This document shows, piece by piece, positions 1 through 8,954 of a stretch of 64,000 bases of DNA. Where the stretch lies: contig CAZRRO010000024.1 of assembly GCA_964602595.1 (NCBI GenBank), positions 38,379 through 102,378 on the forward strand. Reading direction: 5' to 3'. The position numbers and the translations under genes are program-made. The DNA is from CAIWAH01 sp964602595. Its GTDB lineage: Bacteria > Verrucomicrobiota > Verrucomicrobiia > Limisphaerales > UBA9464. Position 1 is the first letter of the stretch. Each line of letters opens with the position of its first letter. The notes below the pieces were generated by a model that saw only the letters and a program-made list of their open reading frames with translations, searched no databases and was not told the origin of the DNA.

Positions 1-326
1 GCTTTGAACGGACCTGGGCGGCCACGGTTTTGGAAGGCGCCCTGCGTCGGGTCGAAGCCGACTATGCGGCGACCGGACGCGCCGGTGTGTTCACGGCGTT
101 GCGCCCGTGCCTCGGTGCCGGTGGTGCCGGGATTACCGAGCCAGACCGGTTGGCTGCCTCGCTGGGCCTGAGTGACGTCGCCCTGCGGCAGGCGATCTCC
201 CGGCTGCGGGACCGCTTTCGCACCGCCTTGCGCGCCCACGTGGCCGACACCTTGCGCGAGCCGACGGAGGAAGCCATCGACGAGGAACTGCGAAGCCTGC
301 GCGCCGTGCTGGCCGAGGGCGCATGA
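1..326 (+). CDS. ECF-type RNA polymerase sigma factor, C-terminal part (truncated by window edge)
   Basis: The frame is open from base 3 to the TGA at 324-326 and enters from outside the window, so only about the last 107 residues are present. The visible part starts FERTWAATVLEGALRRVE and contains a region-4-like helix-turn-helix (LAASLGLSDVALRQAISRLRDRF). It aligns by eye with the C-terminus of the sigma factor at 14746-15582, which has FERRWAETLLGRVMQRL and a similar SAVRSGIHRLRQRY helix, and both end in an acidic tail (EEAIDEELRSLRAVL here). The two are therefore paralogues of the PVC-type ECF family that usually accompanies Ser/Thr kinases. No partner kinase lies downstream; it may lie upstream outside the window. 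The gene is convergent with the GH30 gene. Confidence 0.8.
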   Translation, partial: FERTWAATVLEGALRRVEADYAATGRAGVFTALRPCLGAGGAGITEPDRLAASLGLSDVALRQAISRLRDRFRTALRAHVADTLREPTEEAIDEELRSLRAVLAEGA

Positions 327-374
327 CGTGGAATTGGAAGGCGCCACCGGGGCAGAGGCGACGCAGACGCTGAG

Positions 375-1796
375 TTACCACACGCAGGTCATGACCGCTT
401 TGCCCGGAATGGTGGCGGGGAAGCTGCGCGGACCCACCGAAACGACAATAGTTTTGGCCACGCCGGTGGTGTTCGCCAGCACGAGCACAAGTTCGCCGTT
501 CGGATTGCGGAAGGCGACGTGGCTGAGGTCCTGGGTGCTGGGCGTGCTGTCGATCCGCACGGCGCCGCGGCGGATGAACTTCATGAAGTGCCCGTAGTTG
601 TAATACTCGAAGATCTCCTCCACGCGGCCGGTTTCCGAATTGTAGCGCAGGATGGCCTTGGTGGCGGGGAAGGGGCCGTTGTTGGGGCGGCCCTGCTCGT
701 CGAGGATGGCGACCCAGGCGTTGTAGCTGGTGGCCCAGTTGCGGAGGCGTTCCACCAGGTCGTAGCCGCCCCAGATGGAGAAGACGGAACCTTCGGTGAA
801 GTGGATCGGCTTCGTCGGGAATTCCGTGTGGAATTGCGTCATGCCGTCGGGCTTGCCCTCGTAGTGATGGAAGCCCACGCCATCCACGAACGCGGCGGCG
901 GCGGGATCGCTCAGGATGGCGCGCGGATGCGCCAGGCCGGCGGAGTCGTCCTTGGTAACGGCGTTGTAGTTGTGGTCGTAGCACCAGATCTTCGTCTTGA
1001 GGCCGGCGCGGCGGAAGGCGGGGCCGAGGTGGTCGCGGATGAAGGCGCGCTCCTGTTCGCCGGTCCAGTGGCAGGACGGGTAAAACCACTTCGGGTCCTT
1101 CTCCTTGGCGCGGTCCACGCCAGGTTCGTTCTGCACGGTGACGGCTTCGATCGCGATGCCTTCGGCGGCGTAGGCCCGGATGAACATCACGAAATACTGC
1201 GCGTATGCCGGATACCATTCCCGCTTCAGTTCGCCGCCGATCATGTTGCCGGTGGTCTTCATCCAACCGGGCGGACTCCACGGCGAAGCGAAGAAGACGA
1301 GTTCGGGATTCCGCGTCTTGGCCAGTTTGAGGCAGTGTAGGATGTAGCCGCGATCCTTCGCGATGCTGAAGCCCTTCAACTCGGGATCGGTCTGGCCGGG
1401 CGGCAGGTCGCTGTAGGAATACCAGGGTTCGCCCGCGAAGTCGGACGTGCCGATACAGACGCGCATGAGGTTCATGCCGATTCCGCGTTCGGGCGAAACG
1501 AGCAGATCCATGGCCCGCTCGCGTTCGGCGGGCGACATGCGGAACAGGTTGGAGCAGGTGGTGTGCTCCAGCGAAGCGCCGAGGCCGTAGATCTTCTGGA
1601 AGGTCTTGGCCGGGTCGACCGTGATGACCGTGCCCGCCGGGGCGGGGGAGGCCGCCAAAACGATCGCGGGCTGAGCCGTCAGCCGCAGTTCGAGGTCTTC
1701 CGTGGTGACCCAGCTGCGGACGGTTTCGGCGGCCAGCAGGCGGCCAAGGCAACTGATGGCAAAGGCAAGGCCCAGGCAACGAGCGGCGGTGATCAT
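375..1796 (-). CDS. Secreted glycoside hydrolase family 30-like enzyme
   Basis: A 473-residue protein with an N-terminal signal peptide (about residues 1-23, hydrophobic with LLAAE at the end), so it is probably periplasmic or secreted. The family signature is clear: SPWSPPGWMKTTGNMIGG (about 171-188) is the classic GH30 beta-strand motif. E224 in VQNEP is the expected acid/base and E335 in IHFTEG the expected nucleophile, so both catalytic residues are present. The C-terminal part (after about 400) looks like the small beta-sandwich that accompanies the GH30 barrel. GH30 enzymes cleave beta-linked glycans (glucosylceramide, xylan, beta-1,6-glucan or galactan); the substrate cannot be told from sequence. 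It is divergent from the cytochrome/FGE gene that starts at 2013. Confidence 0.85.
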   Translation of the reverse strand: MITAARCLGLAFAISCLGRLLAAETVRSWVTTEDLELRLTAQPAIVLAASPAPAGTVITVDPAKTFQKIYGLGASLEHTTCSNLFRMSPAERERAMDLLVSPERGIGMNLMRVCIGTSDFAGEPWYSYSDLPPGQTDPELKGFSIAKDRGYILHCLKLAKTRNPELVFFASPWSPPGWMKTTGNMIGGELKREWYPAYAQYFVMFIRAYAAEGIAIEAVTVQNEPGVDRAKEKDPKWFYPSCHWTGEQERAFIRDHLGPAFRRAGLKTKIWCYDHNYNAVTKDDSAGLAHPRAILSDPAAAAFVDGVGFHHYEGKPDGMTQFHTEFPTKPIHFTEGSVFSIWGGYDLVERLRNWATSYNAWVAILDEQGRPNNGPFPATKAILRYNSETGRVEEIFEYYNYGHFMKFIRRGAVRIDSTPSTQDLSHVAFRNPNGELVLVLANTTGVAKTIVVSVGPRSFPATIPGKAVMTCVW

Positions 1797-1964
1797 GGCG
1801 AAACATTTTGCCGGAATCGCTTCAGGGTCGAGCGCACTTTGCAGGGCGCGATGGCCCCGGATGGATCCGATCGGACTGGCGCCGACAGGTCTTGCCGGAG
1901 GTGTTTGGTTGGATTGGCGGTGGCGTTGCCCGCCGGGTTCCCCGATTTCTCCGTTTCCGGAAGT

Positions 1965-1993
1965 TTGACACCTCCGAACATTCCCCCGCTACT
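1965..1993 (+). promoter_or_regulatory. Possible sigma-70-type promoter in the divergent GH30/cytochrome region
   Basis: A perfect -35 hexamer TTGACA (1965-1970) is followed after 17 bases by GCTACT (1988-1993), a poor -10; TACTCT two bases further on is the alternative. It lies just upstream of the ATG at 2013, so the leader would be very short. The rest of the 216-base divergent region (1797-2012) shows nothing else I can name. Confidence 0.25.
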
Positions 1994-2012
1994 CTCCGTC
2001 CACTTGCTGCGC

Positions 2013-3761
2013 ATGAAGCACATCGTTGCCGTTTCGCTGTTTGCCGCCGTCGGATTTTCCTCCGCGCTGGCTGAAGTCGATTTCAAGAAAGAGGTCCGTC
2101 CCATCCTCGAGGTTTACTGCCTCAAGTGTCACGGGGTGGAAAAACCCAAGGGCAAACTGTCGCTGGTCACCCGGGCCGACGCGATCAAGGGCGGCGAGGA
2201 CGGCACGTCGCTGGTGCCCGGCGATCCCGCGAAGTCGCCGCTCTACGTCAGCACCACGCTGGCGCCGGACCATGACGACATTATGCCGCCCAAGGGCGAC
2301 AAGCTGACCAAGGCGCAGCAGGACACCCTTAAGCAGTGGATCACCGAGGGCGCCAAGTGGCCGGAGGACCTGAAGCTGCAGCAGCGCGAGAAGGTGGACT
2401 TCGTGAAGCAGGTGAAGCCGATCTTCGAGGTCAACTGCGTGGCGTGCCACAAGGAAGGCCACGCCAAGGGCGACCTGCGCATGGACGTGAAGGAGGAATT
2501 CTTCAAGTCCAAGGACATCGTCATTGGCAATGCCCAGGCATCGAAGGTGTTCACCACGATGATCCTGCCGAAGGACCACGACGACGTGATGCCGCCGGCC
2601 AAGAAGGGCGGTCCGCTGCCGCGCGCCAAGGCCGACCTCGTGGCCGAATGGATCGAGCAGGGCGCGTTCTGGCCGGACGGCCTGAAGCTGGAGCAACGGG
2701 AGCCCGAGACCACGACCTCCGACCGCGATTGGAGCAAGGTCAACGAGGCGCTCTTCCAACTGATCAAGCAGAAGGCGGAATCCGAGAAGGTCCAGCACGC
2801 CGCCTTCAACGAAAAGATTCCCGGCACGCCCGTTGCGTTCGACATGGTGGCGATTCCCGGCGGCGAATTCCTGATGGGCAGCCCCGACGGGGAAGCCGGC
2901 CGCAAGGCGGACGAGGGTCCGCAACGCAAGGTCAAGGTCGAGCCGTTCTGGATGGGCAAGACCGAGGTGACCTGGGACGAGTATGAAGTCTTCCAGTTCC
3001 CGGGCATGGAGAAGGGCGCCAACGTCAGCACGGAACGCGTGAACCGCGAGTTGCTGATCATCACCGACTTCCCGGGCAAGGACGGCGGCAATCCCTACGT
3101 GGGCAAGGAAGCCGATGCGGTGAGCCGGCCGACGACGCCGTATGTCGAGATGAGCTTCGGCATGGGCAAAAACGGGTTCCCGGCGATCAGCATGACCCAC
3201 TACGCGGCACTCCTGTATTGCCGCTGGATTTCGGCCAAGACCGGCCATTTCTACCGCCTGCCGACCGAGGCGGAGTGGGAATACGCCGCACGCGCCGGCA
3301 CCACGACCAAGTTCTTCTGGGGCGACGATCCGAAACAGGCCGACGAATACGCCTGGTCGTTCATCAACGCCGACGGTAAATACCAGAAGGTCGGCAAGCT
3401 GAAGCCGAATCCTTGGGGCCTGCATGACATCCTGGGCAACGTGGCCGAATGGACTTACGACGGCTACAAGGCCGACGCCTACAAGACGCTCGGCGGCGAG
3501 AATCCTACCTTGCCCGGCTTCGCCGAGTATCCGCATGTGGCCCGGGGCGGCTCATGGGACGATGAAGTGGACCAGCTCCGCATCGCCCAGCGCAAGCCGA
3601 GCGACCAGACTTGGAAGATGCGCGACCCGCAGTTGCCCAAGTCCAAGTTCTACCTGACCGACGCGCAGTTCCTCGGCTTCCGGGTGGTTCGGCAGATCAA
3701 GCCGCCGGCCAGCGTGGATGAGATGGTGAAGTGGTGGACCACTTATCCCACGATGAAGTAG
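2013..3761 (+). CDS. Double Planctomycete-type cytochrome domain fused to an FGE-sulfatase (SUMF1-like) domain
   Basis: I start the gene at ATG 2013 because it opens a signal peptide (MKHIVAVSLFAAVGFSSALA); the open frame continues further upstream without such a start. The 582-residue protein has two consecutive c-type heme domains of the PSCyt1 kind: C36-LK-C39-H40 with HDDIMPPKGD (about 87-96), and C142-VA-C145-H146 with HDDVMPP. From about residue 275 to 560 there is a formylglycine-generating-enzyme/SUMF1-like domain (MVAIPGGEFLMGSPDG, RLPTEAEWEYAARAGT, WGLHDILGNVAEWTYDG, ARGGSWDDEVDQLR). Most bacterial SUMF1-like domains of this type are not true FGEs; no sulfatase is next to it. Likely a periplasmic heme protein with a C-type-lectin-like fold module. 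Function unknown. Confidence 0.85.
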   Translation: MKHIVAVSLFAAVGFSSALAEVDFKKEVRPILEVYCLKCHGVEKPKGKLSLVTRADAIKGGEDGTSLVPGDPAKSPLYVSTTLAPDHDDIMPPKGDKLTKAQQDTLKQWITEGAKWPEDLKLQQREKVDFVKQVKPIFEVNCVACHKEGHAKGDLRMDVKEEFFKSKDIVIGNAQASKVFTTMILPKDHDDVMPPAKKGGPLPRAKADLVAEWIEQGAFWPDGLKLEQREPETTTSDRDWSKVNEALFQLIKQKAESEKVQHAAFNEKIPGTPVAFDMVAIPGGEFLMGSPDGEAGRKADEGPQRKVKVEPFWMGKTEVTWDEYEVFQFPGMEKGANVSTERVNRELLIITDFPGKDGGNPYVGKEADAVSRPTTPYVEMSFGMGKNGFPAISMTHYAALLYCRWISAKTGHFYRLPTEAEWEYAARAGTTTKFFWGDDPKQADEYAWSFINADGKYQKVGKLKPNPWGLHDILGNVAEWTYDGYKADAYKTLGGENPTLPGFAEYPHVARGGSWDDEVDQLRIAQRKPSDQTWKMRDPQLPKSKFYLTDAQFLGFRVVRQIKPPASVDEMVKWWTTYPTMK

Positions 3762-3801
3762 CCGGCTTCGGGGGATTCCCCGAGGTTGCGATGATCAGCG
3801 C

Positions 3802-4242
3802 ATGGAAATTGTCCGCTACTTGGCCGGCCGGGTGACGAAGACCTCGTTGCCCGTCGCGGAACCCGGCGTTCCCGGCGCCCCGCTGCTGAAGCGCCTGCTG
3901 CTGCCCCAGGGCGCACTGGCTCAAGTCTACGACGGCGACGAAGGGATCCGTTACCTCGCGTGGCTGGAGCTGCGATCCGGCACGGTTCGCGGCAACCACG
4001 TCCACCGGCGCAAGCACGAGTATTTCTACCTCATCGCTGGCGAGGTGGAGTTGGCGGTGTTGGATGGGAACACCGGTGAGCGGAGCGTCCTGACCGTGGT
4101 CGCGGGTGATTTGGTGTATCTCGCCGCCGGGGTGGCCCACGCCTACCGGCCGCTGACCGACGGCGAGGCCGTGGAGTTTTCCCCGGTGCGATTCGATCCC
4201 GCCGACACAGTCCGGGAGGTGGTTTTGGCGCCCGTTTGTTGA
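3802..4242 (+). CDS. Cupin domain protein
   Basis: A 146-residue single-domain protein. Cupin motif 1 is visible as GTVRGNHVHRRKHEYFYLIAGE (HxH and a following HE, the usual metal ligands) and motif 2 as GDLVYLAAGVAHAYRPL (metal-binding H). The overall form resembles the small cupins related to nucleotide-sugar isomerases and epimerases such as FdtA/WxcM, but no sugar-nucleotide gene is adjacent, so the substrate is unknown. Starts 40 bases after the FGE gene and may be co-transcribed with it. Confidence 0.7.
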   Translation: MEIVRYLAGRVTKTSLPVAEPGVPGAPLLKRLLLPQGALAQVYDGDEGIRYLAWLELRSGTVRGNHVHRRKHEYFYLIAGEVELAVLDGNTGERSVLTVVAGDLVYLAAGVAHAYRPLTDGEAVEFSPVRFDPADTVREVVLAPVC

Positions 4243-4287
4243 AACGGGGCTTTGCTTCGCGCCGGTGCCGTCCCCAGAATCCGCGCG

Positions 4288-4635
4288 GTGAAACAGGTGA
4301 TTCTCAGTCCCGGCGAAAAGGTTCACATCATCCATCGCCGGTTGTTTGAACACGATCCGCACCGTCACTTTGTGGGCACGGTCGAGGCGTATGACGCCGG
4401 TGTGGTGCGGGTGACCGGGCACGTTTACGCCGTGGACCCGATGACGTTCCAATTCGTCCGCCGGGCCGATGCCCGGACCCGGATCGTCTCCGCCGTCTCC
4501 GGCGAGGTGATCATCAACGTGCTGCCGCCGTCGGTGAAGCTGGACAAGGTCCGCTACCGGCAGGAAGCCAATGGCCTCCGGGTCACCGACGGCAGCGACT
4601 GGCACATCGACATCAGCGAAATCACCTGGCGCTGA
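4288..4635 (+). CDS. Conserved hypothetical small protein
   Basis: The open frame runs from 4252. I choose GTG 4288 (VKQVILSPGEKVHIIHRR) because the residues before it are low-complexity and proline/arginine-rich; the choice is uncertain. About 115 residues, no signal peptide or membrane segment, beta-rich pattern (HFVGTVEAYDAGVVRVTGHVYAVD) and an internal IVSAVSGEVIINVLP. I do not recognise a catalytic family. It sits between the cupin and the M20 peptidase on the same strand with short gaps, so an operon is plausible. Confidence 0.55.
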   Translation: MKQVILSPGEKVHIIHRRLFEHDPHRHFVGTVEAYDAGVVRVTGHVYAVDPMTFQFVRRADARTRIVSAVSGEVIINVLPPSVKLDKVRYRQEANGLRVTDGSDWHIDISEITWR

Positions 4636-4663
4636 CCAACGCCCCGACGCCGGGCGGGGATTC

Positions 4664-5986
4664 ATGGCCGCGGGCTCCGCTCCTGCCCGGGATTGGGTGG
4701 CGGCGCACGCGCCGATTGAAGGATTTCCCGCCGCGGGTCACGCTCGCACCGTGATCGATCACCTCCGATTGACCGGGTATCTCGAACGCCAACTGCCGGC
4801 CGCACTGGAGCTGTTGCGACGGATGGTGGAGATCAATTCGTGGACCCTGAACCGAGCGGGAGTGAACGCCGTCGGGCGCCTGACCGCAGAAGCGTTTGCG
4901 CCGCTGGGCTTCGTGGCCGAATCCGTTCCATCCACAAACCCCGAGTTTGGCGACCACTTGGCGCTGACCCGCGGGCCTGCCGGCGGACCGGCGTTGGCCA
5001 TGGTCTCGCACCTCGACACGGTGTTTCCGCCCGAGGAGGAGTTGCGGAACGACTTCCGCTGGCAGCCCGAGGGGGATCGGATTTTCGGTCCCGGCACCCA
5101 CGACATCAAGGGCGGCACGGTGATGATGTGGCTGGTGCTGCACGCCCTGCGGGAATTCGTCCCCTCGGCGTTCGCGGCCATGAACTGGCAACTTTACCTC
5201 AATTCCTCCGAGGAATTGCTTTCGCCCGATTTCGGCGAGATGTGCCGGGCCCGCTTCGGCCCGAACGCGCTCGCGGCGCTGGTGTTCGAGGCGGAAGGCA
5301 AGCTGGCGGGTGGCCGCCGCCTGGTGCGGTGCCGCAAGGGCCGGGCAACGTGGCGCCTGACGGCCAAGGGCCGGGGCGCGCATGCCGGGGTCAAGCACGG
5401 CCGCGGCGCCAACGCCATCGTGCAACTTGCCCGAACCTTGGAACGGGTCGCCGCGCTCACCGACTACGCGCAGGAGCTCACCTTCAATCCCGGGATCGTC
5501 CGGGGTGGCGGCGGGTTGAACCGGGTGCCGCACGAGGCGGTGGCGGAGGGGGAGATGCGGGCCTTTGATCCGACGGTCTACGCCGCTGGCAAGGCCGCTG
5601 TGCTTGGACTGGCGGGGCCGGGTGACGTGGTCAGCCCGATGGACGGGTATCCGTGCGCGGTGCAGGCGGAGATTCTCAGCGAGAGCCGGCCTTGGCCGGT
5701 CAACGCGGGAACGGACCGCCTGCTGACGGTGTTCCAGGCGGCCGGCCAATCCTTGGGCCAGGCGATCGAAGGCGAGGCCCGCGGCGGCCTGAGCGATGGC
5801 AACTACCTGTGGGATGCCTTGCCCACCATCGATGGCCTCGGACCGGCCGGTGACAATGACCATTGTTCGGAACGCAGCGCCGACGGCTCGAAATTGCCCG
5901 AGTATTGCGAGGTCAGTTCATTTGTGCCCAAGGCCGCGCTGAACACGCTGGCCATCCTGCGGCTCGCCACAGAGGGATTGCCCTGA
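4664..5986 (+). CDS. M20-family metallopeptidase (carboxypeptidase G2/ArgE-like)
   Basis: A 440-residue cytosolic-looking enzyme starting at ATG 4664; an earlier in-frame ATG at 4571 would overlap the preceding gene. M20 zinc ligands and catalytic residues are visible: H116-x-D118 in MVSHLDTVFP, D147 in GPGTHDIKGG, and E183-E184 in NSSEEL, followed by the dimerisation-domain motif GRGAHAGVKHGRGANAI and a C-terminal GLSDGNYLWDALPTIDGLGP. This layout matches the glutamate-carboxypeptidase/acetylornithine-deacetylase group; the precise substrate is not evident. The gene is convergent with the small membrane-anchored protein at 6015-6527. Confidence 0.8.
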   Translation: MAAGSAPARDWVAAHAPIEGFPAAGHARTVIDHLRLTGYLERQLPAALELLRRMVEINSWTLNRAGVNAVGRLTAEAFAPLGFVAESVPSTNPEFGDHLALTRGPAGGPALAMVSHLDTVFPPEEELRNDFRWQPEGDRIFGPGTHDIKGGTVMMWLVLHALREFVPSAFAAMNWQLYLNSSEELLSPDFGEMCRARFGPNALAALVFEAEGKLAGGRRLVRCRKGRATWRLTAKGRGAHAGVKHGRGANAIVQLARTLERVAALTDYAQELTFNPGIVRGGGGLNRVPHEAVAEGEMRAFDPTVYAAGKAAVLGLAGPGDVVSPMDGYPCAVQAEILSESRPWPVNAGTDRLLTVFQAAGQSLGQAIEGEARGGLSDGNYLWDALPTIDGLGPAGDNDHCSERSADGSKLPEYCEVSSFVPKAALNTLAILRLATEGLP

Positions 5987-6014
5987 GTGGCAAAGACCAG
6001 CGGTCCGGGCTGCG

Positions 6015-6527
6015 TCAACCACCACCCGAACCCGCCGGTGGCGCCGGTGCTGGAAGTGCGGGGCCCGACGTCTGTTCCGCGGCGAGCCGCCGAATGTAGG
6101 CCGCGAAATCCGGGTCCTCCCCGCGCAGTAACTGCGGGAGCAAGGCCCGGAAATCTTCCCGCCGGCACCACTCGCGCATGTAGTCCTCCCAAGACTTCCA
6201 CAGGCGTTGCTGCTGACTCGCCATATCTTCCTCATAGACGAGGAGGTAGGCGCGTTCGAAGAGCGACACGAGGATGTCGAGCAACACCAGCTTGCGCTCC
6301 TGCTGGCCCTCCGTGAGTTCATGCACGCGCGACGCGGTGAGGTGCAGGTCGGGATTCTGGAGCACGAGCTTGAGGAACTCGGCGTATTCGTCCGATAGGC
6401 GCTGGTAGACCTCCTCGTCCTCGTTGGCGCGTTCCTTCCGCTGTTCCCAGATGAAGACGCCGATGGCAAACGGTAGGCCGATCACGGTCACCACGTAGCT
6501 CCACATCTCCCAATCCTCGCGGCTCAT
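6015..6527 (-). CDS. Hypothetical protein with one N-terminal membrane segment
   Basis: The open frame reaches 6620, but I start at ATG 6527 (MSREDWEMWSYVVTVIG) since the extension is arginine-rich and would overlap the ATG of the divergent reductase gene. 170 residues: one membrane helix at about 9-27, a charged segment (EQRKERANEDEEVYQRL), then a long helical, probably coiled region with many acidic and aromatic residues (LVYEEDMASQQQRLWKSW). It resembles the common bacterial single-pass helical proteins of unknown function; no enzyme motif is visible. Confidence 0.6.
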   Translation of the reverse strand: MSREDWEMWSYVVTVIGLPFAIGVFIWEQRKERANEDEEVYQRLSDEYAEFLKLVLQNPDLHLTASRVHELTEGQQERKLVLLDILVSLFERAYLLVYEEDMASQQQRLWKSWEDYMREWCRREDFRALLPQLLRGEDPDFAAYIRRLAAEQTSGPALPAPAPPAGSGGG

Positions 6528-6618
6528 GCCCCACTTTAGCCTCGGGTCCCGGGCGCGGCCAGTCCGGGTAATGCCGCGGAAGGCCTGACAAGACGCCCCG
6601 CGCGGGCGAGGCTGCCGC

Positions 6619-8001
6619 ATGAGCTTTGACTACGATGCCGTGGTGATCGGTGGGGGTAGCGCGGGTTACGCCGCGGCCCGGACCCTGGCCGGTGGCGGCG
6701 CCCGGACCGCGTTGGTGGAAAGCGGTCCCGAACTGGGCGGGCTTTGCATCCTGCGCGGCTGCATGCCAACCAAGGCTTTATTGCATGCCGCCGAATTGCG
6801 CCACGCGTTCCGCGAGGCTGCGCACTGGGGCATCACGGCCGACCATGTCCGGGTGGACTTGGCGAAGCTCCTGGCCCGGAAGGACGAGTTGATCGCCGAC
6901 TTCGCCGGTTACCGGCGCCAGCAATTGGAGGCGGGCAAGTTTCGGTTCATCCGCTCGCGGGTCCGTTTCGCGGACTCGCACAACCTGGAACTGGAGGACG
7001 GCAGCCGGCTGAGTGCCGCCCATTTCGTGATCGCCACCGGTTCGGTCGTCCCGCCGCCGCCGATTCCTGGGCTGGTCGAGGCAGGTTACCTGACCAGCGA
7101 CGACGCCTTGCGTCTCCCGGCCTTGCCGGCGTCGCTCGCCGTCCTGGGGGGCGGCGCGGTGGCGCTCGAATTCGCCCAGTTCTTCGCGCGGCTCGGCTCG
7201 GAAGTCACCGTGATCCAACGCAGCGCCCAAGTGCTGCGCGACACCGACGAAGACGTGGCGCGCGAACTGGAGAAGGCCCTCCGGCGGGAAGGCATCCGGC
7301 TGTTCACCGGCACTCAAAACGTGCGGGCCGAACGTTCGGGCGCGGGCACTCGGCTGGCGTTCGACCACCAGGGTGTGAGCCAGTCCGTGGACGTCGCCGC
7401 CGTTCTCCACGGTCTCGGCCGCCGTCCCAATACCGATTCCCTTGCGCTCGACCGGGCCAAGGTGCTGACCGAAGCCGGCCGCGTCCTGGCCGACCCGCGC
7501 CAACGCACCTCGGCGCCGCACATCTATGCCGCCGGCGATTGCTGCGGGCCCCACGAGATCGTTCACGTCGCGATCCAGCAGGGCGAAACCGCCGCGCGAA
7601 ACATCCTCAATCCGACGGCCCAAGTGGAAATGGACTATCGTATCCTCCTGAGCGTCGTGTTCACCGATCCGGCGGTCGCCACCGTGGGCCTGAGCGAGAA
7701 GGCGGCCCGCGCCGCGGGGCGCAAGGTCTTGGTCGCGACCTATCCCTTCAACGACCACGGCAAGTCGATGATCCTCGGCAGCCAGGATGGCTTCGTGAAG
7801 CTGCTCGCCGACGCGGTCACCGGCGAGATCGTCGGCGGCGCGTGCGTCGGACCGCAGGGCGGCGAACTGATCCACGAGATCGCCGCCGCGATGGGCCGAC
7901 GGATGACCGTCCGCGAGCTCGCCGCGCTGCCGCATTATCATCCGACCCTGGCGGAAATTTGGACCTATCCCGCTGAAGAACTGGCGGACCAGCTCCCCTG
8001 A
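6619..8001 (+). CDS. Class I pyridine nucleotide-disulfide oxidoreductase (dihydrolipoamide dehydrogenase/mercuric-reductase-like)
   Basis: A 460-residue flavoprotein. FAD-binding GGGSAGYAA near the N-terminus, redox-active disulfide C43-ILRG-C48 (CX4C, followed by MPTK as in class I enzymes), a second dinucleotide-binding GGGAVALEFAQ, an FAD motif IYAAGDC, and the C-terminal dimer motif HYHPTLAEIW carrying the catalytic His and Glu. All active-site features are present, so it is probably a functional oxidoreductase. No E1/E2 dehydrogenase genes or merR-type genes are nearby, so the physiological disulfide or metal substrate remains open. Confidence 0.85.
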   Translation: MSFDYDAVVIGGGSAGYAAARTLAGGGARTALVESGPELGGLCILRGCMPTKALLHAAELRHAFREAAHWGITADHVRVDLAKLLARKDELIADFAGYRRQQLEAGKFRFIRSRVRFADSHNLELEDGSRLSAAHFVIATGSVVPPPPIPGLVEAGYLTSDDALRLPALPASLAVLGGGAVALEFAQFFARLGSEVTVIQRSAQVLRDTDEDVARELEKALRREGIRLFTGTQNVRAERSGAGTRLAFDHQGVSQSVDVAAVLHGLGRRPNTDSLALDRAKVLTEAGRVLADPRQRTSAPHIYAAGDCCGPHEIVHVAIQQGETAARNILNPTAQVEMDYRILLSVVFTDPAVATVGLSEKAARAAGRKVLVATYPFNDHGKSMILGSQDGFVKLLADAVTGEIVGGACVGPQGGELIHEIAAAMGRRMTVRELAALPHYHPTLAEIWTYPAEELADQLP

Positions 8002-8010
8002 ACCGGCGGC

Positions 8011-8940
8011 CTATTTCGCGGCGGGACCCACGTAGCTGCGGGCGATCACCACGTTGTCGAACCAGACGACGTTGGTTGAGTGTTTCGTCCAGCGGTCGGT
8101 GAAATAGCTCTCCAATGTCAGCGCGTTGGCCTTCAGCGCCTCGGTCTTCCGCCAGTTAATGCCCTGCCAGTGGCCTTGCAGGACGCCGTCGATCCAGAAG
8201 GCCTGTTCGCCGTCGGGTTGGCCCGGTGTATTGTGCTTGAGCATGAATTCCGCGCAGATCCAGCGGTCGCGTGGAATGACCGGCGCGGCGGGCACGGCGA
8301 AGGAATTGCCCCAGAACTTGCCATCGGGCGAAGCGGTCATCACGTGCCAATAGCTGTAAAAGTTCCAGCGGCCCGGCGGGGGATTGCGGCCCCAGTCACC
8401 CCACGGCTCCAGCGCGGTCGAGAATCGTTCGCTGCCTTCGGGCTTCAGCCCCGCCCCGCCGAAGCCGCTCCACTTGTCGCCGCCCTTCAGTCCCTTGTTC
8501 GCCCGCAGCGTGACGAAGTGATGCACGTAGTCGCAGTCCGCCGCGAACTTCACGTAGAAGCGCACGAACACCGTGTCGGCCGGCTCGAACCACCGCGTAA
8601 GACCGCCGCCGGTGTCCTGTCCGAGATGCGCCTCGACCCGCAGCGCCCGCTGGCCCAACTCGCGGTCCGCGCCGGGATTGGCCAACGACAGAACCTTGCC
8701 GCCCTTGTTCCCGACTTCGTCCCAACCTTCGCCCAGTCCGCCCGCCTCAAAGTTGTCGGCGAAGATTACCTGTGGGTCCGCCTTCAGTCCGGCATCGCCG
8801 GGGAACTTGGCCGCCAGACCGGTGCCACGGGGCAGGGACGAGGTGTCGGCAAGGTTGGTCATGAGGGCGGCATCGGCCGAAAGCTCCAGGGCAACCGAAG
8901 CGACAGCCGCCAGCGCCGCGAAACGGCTGAAGACGTTCAT
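8011..8940 (-). CDS. Secreted protein with a concanavalin/polysaccharide-lyase-like fold (unknown substrate)
   Basis: About 309 residues from ATG 8940 (MNVFSRFAAL, start of a signal peptide ending near SADAA); an ATG at 8958 is also possible. The mature part contains VIFADNFEAGG, VFVRFYVKFAADCDYVHHFV, RDRWICAEFMLKHNTPGQPDGEQAFWIDG and a terminal VVWFDNVVIARSYVGP. These patterns are typical of jelly-roll lyase/lectin-like domains in which a long beta strand reports bound glycan. It lies immediately downstream of, and on the same strand as, the isochorismatase/ThuA fusion (14-base gap to its stop), suggesting co-transcription. Confidence 0.7.
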   Translation of the reverse strand: MNVFSRFAALAAVASVALELSADAALMTNLADTSSLPRGTGLAAKFPGDAGLKADPQVIFADNFEAGGLGEGWDEVGNKGGKVLSLANPGADRELGQRALRVEAHLGQDTGGGLTRWFEPADTVFVRFYVKFAADCDYVHHFVTLRANKGLKGGDKWSGFGGAGLKPEGSERFSTALEPWGDWGRNPPPGRWNFYSYWHVMTASPDGKFWGNSFAVPAAPVIPRDRWICAEFMLKHNTPGQPDGEQAFWIDGVLQGHWQGINWRKTEALKANALTLESYFTDRWTKHSTNVVWFDNVVIARSYVGPAAK

Positions 8941-8954
8941 GCTGACAAAAGTGG

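Noticed and set aside
133..1806. Minus-strand 557-codon frame overlapping the GH30 gene
   Set aside because: Overlaps the GH30 frame in another phase and is arginine/proline-rich; the GH30 frame has catalytic motifs and a signal peptide.
1989..3536. Minus-strand 515-codon open frame opposite the cytochrome/FGE gene
   Set aside because: A codon shadow in GC-rich DNA; no motifs, and the opposite frame has clear family domains.
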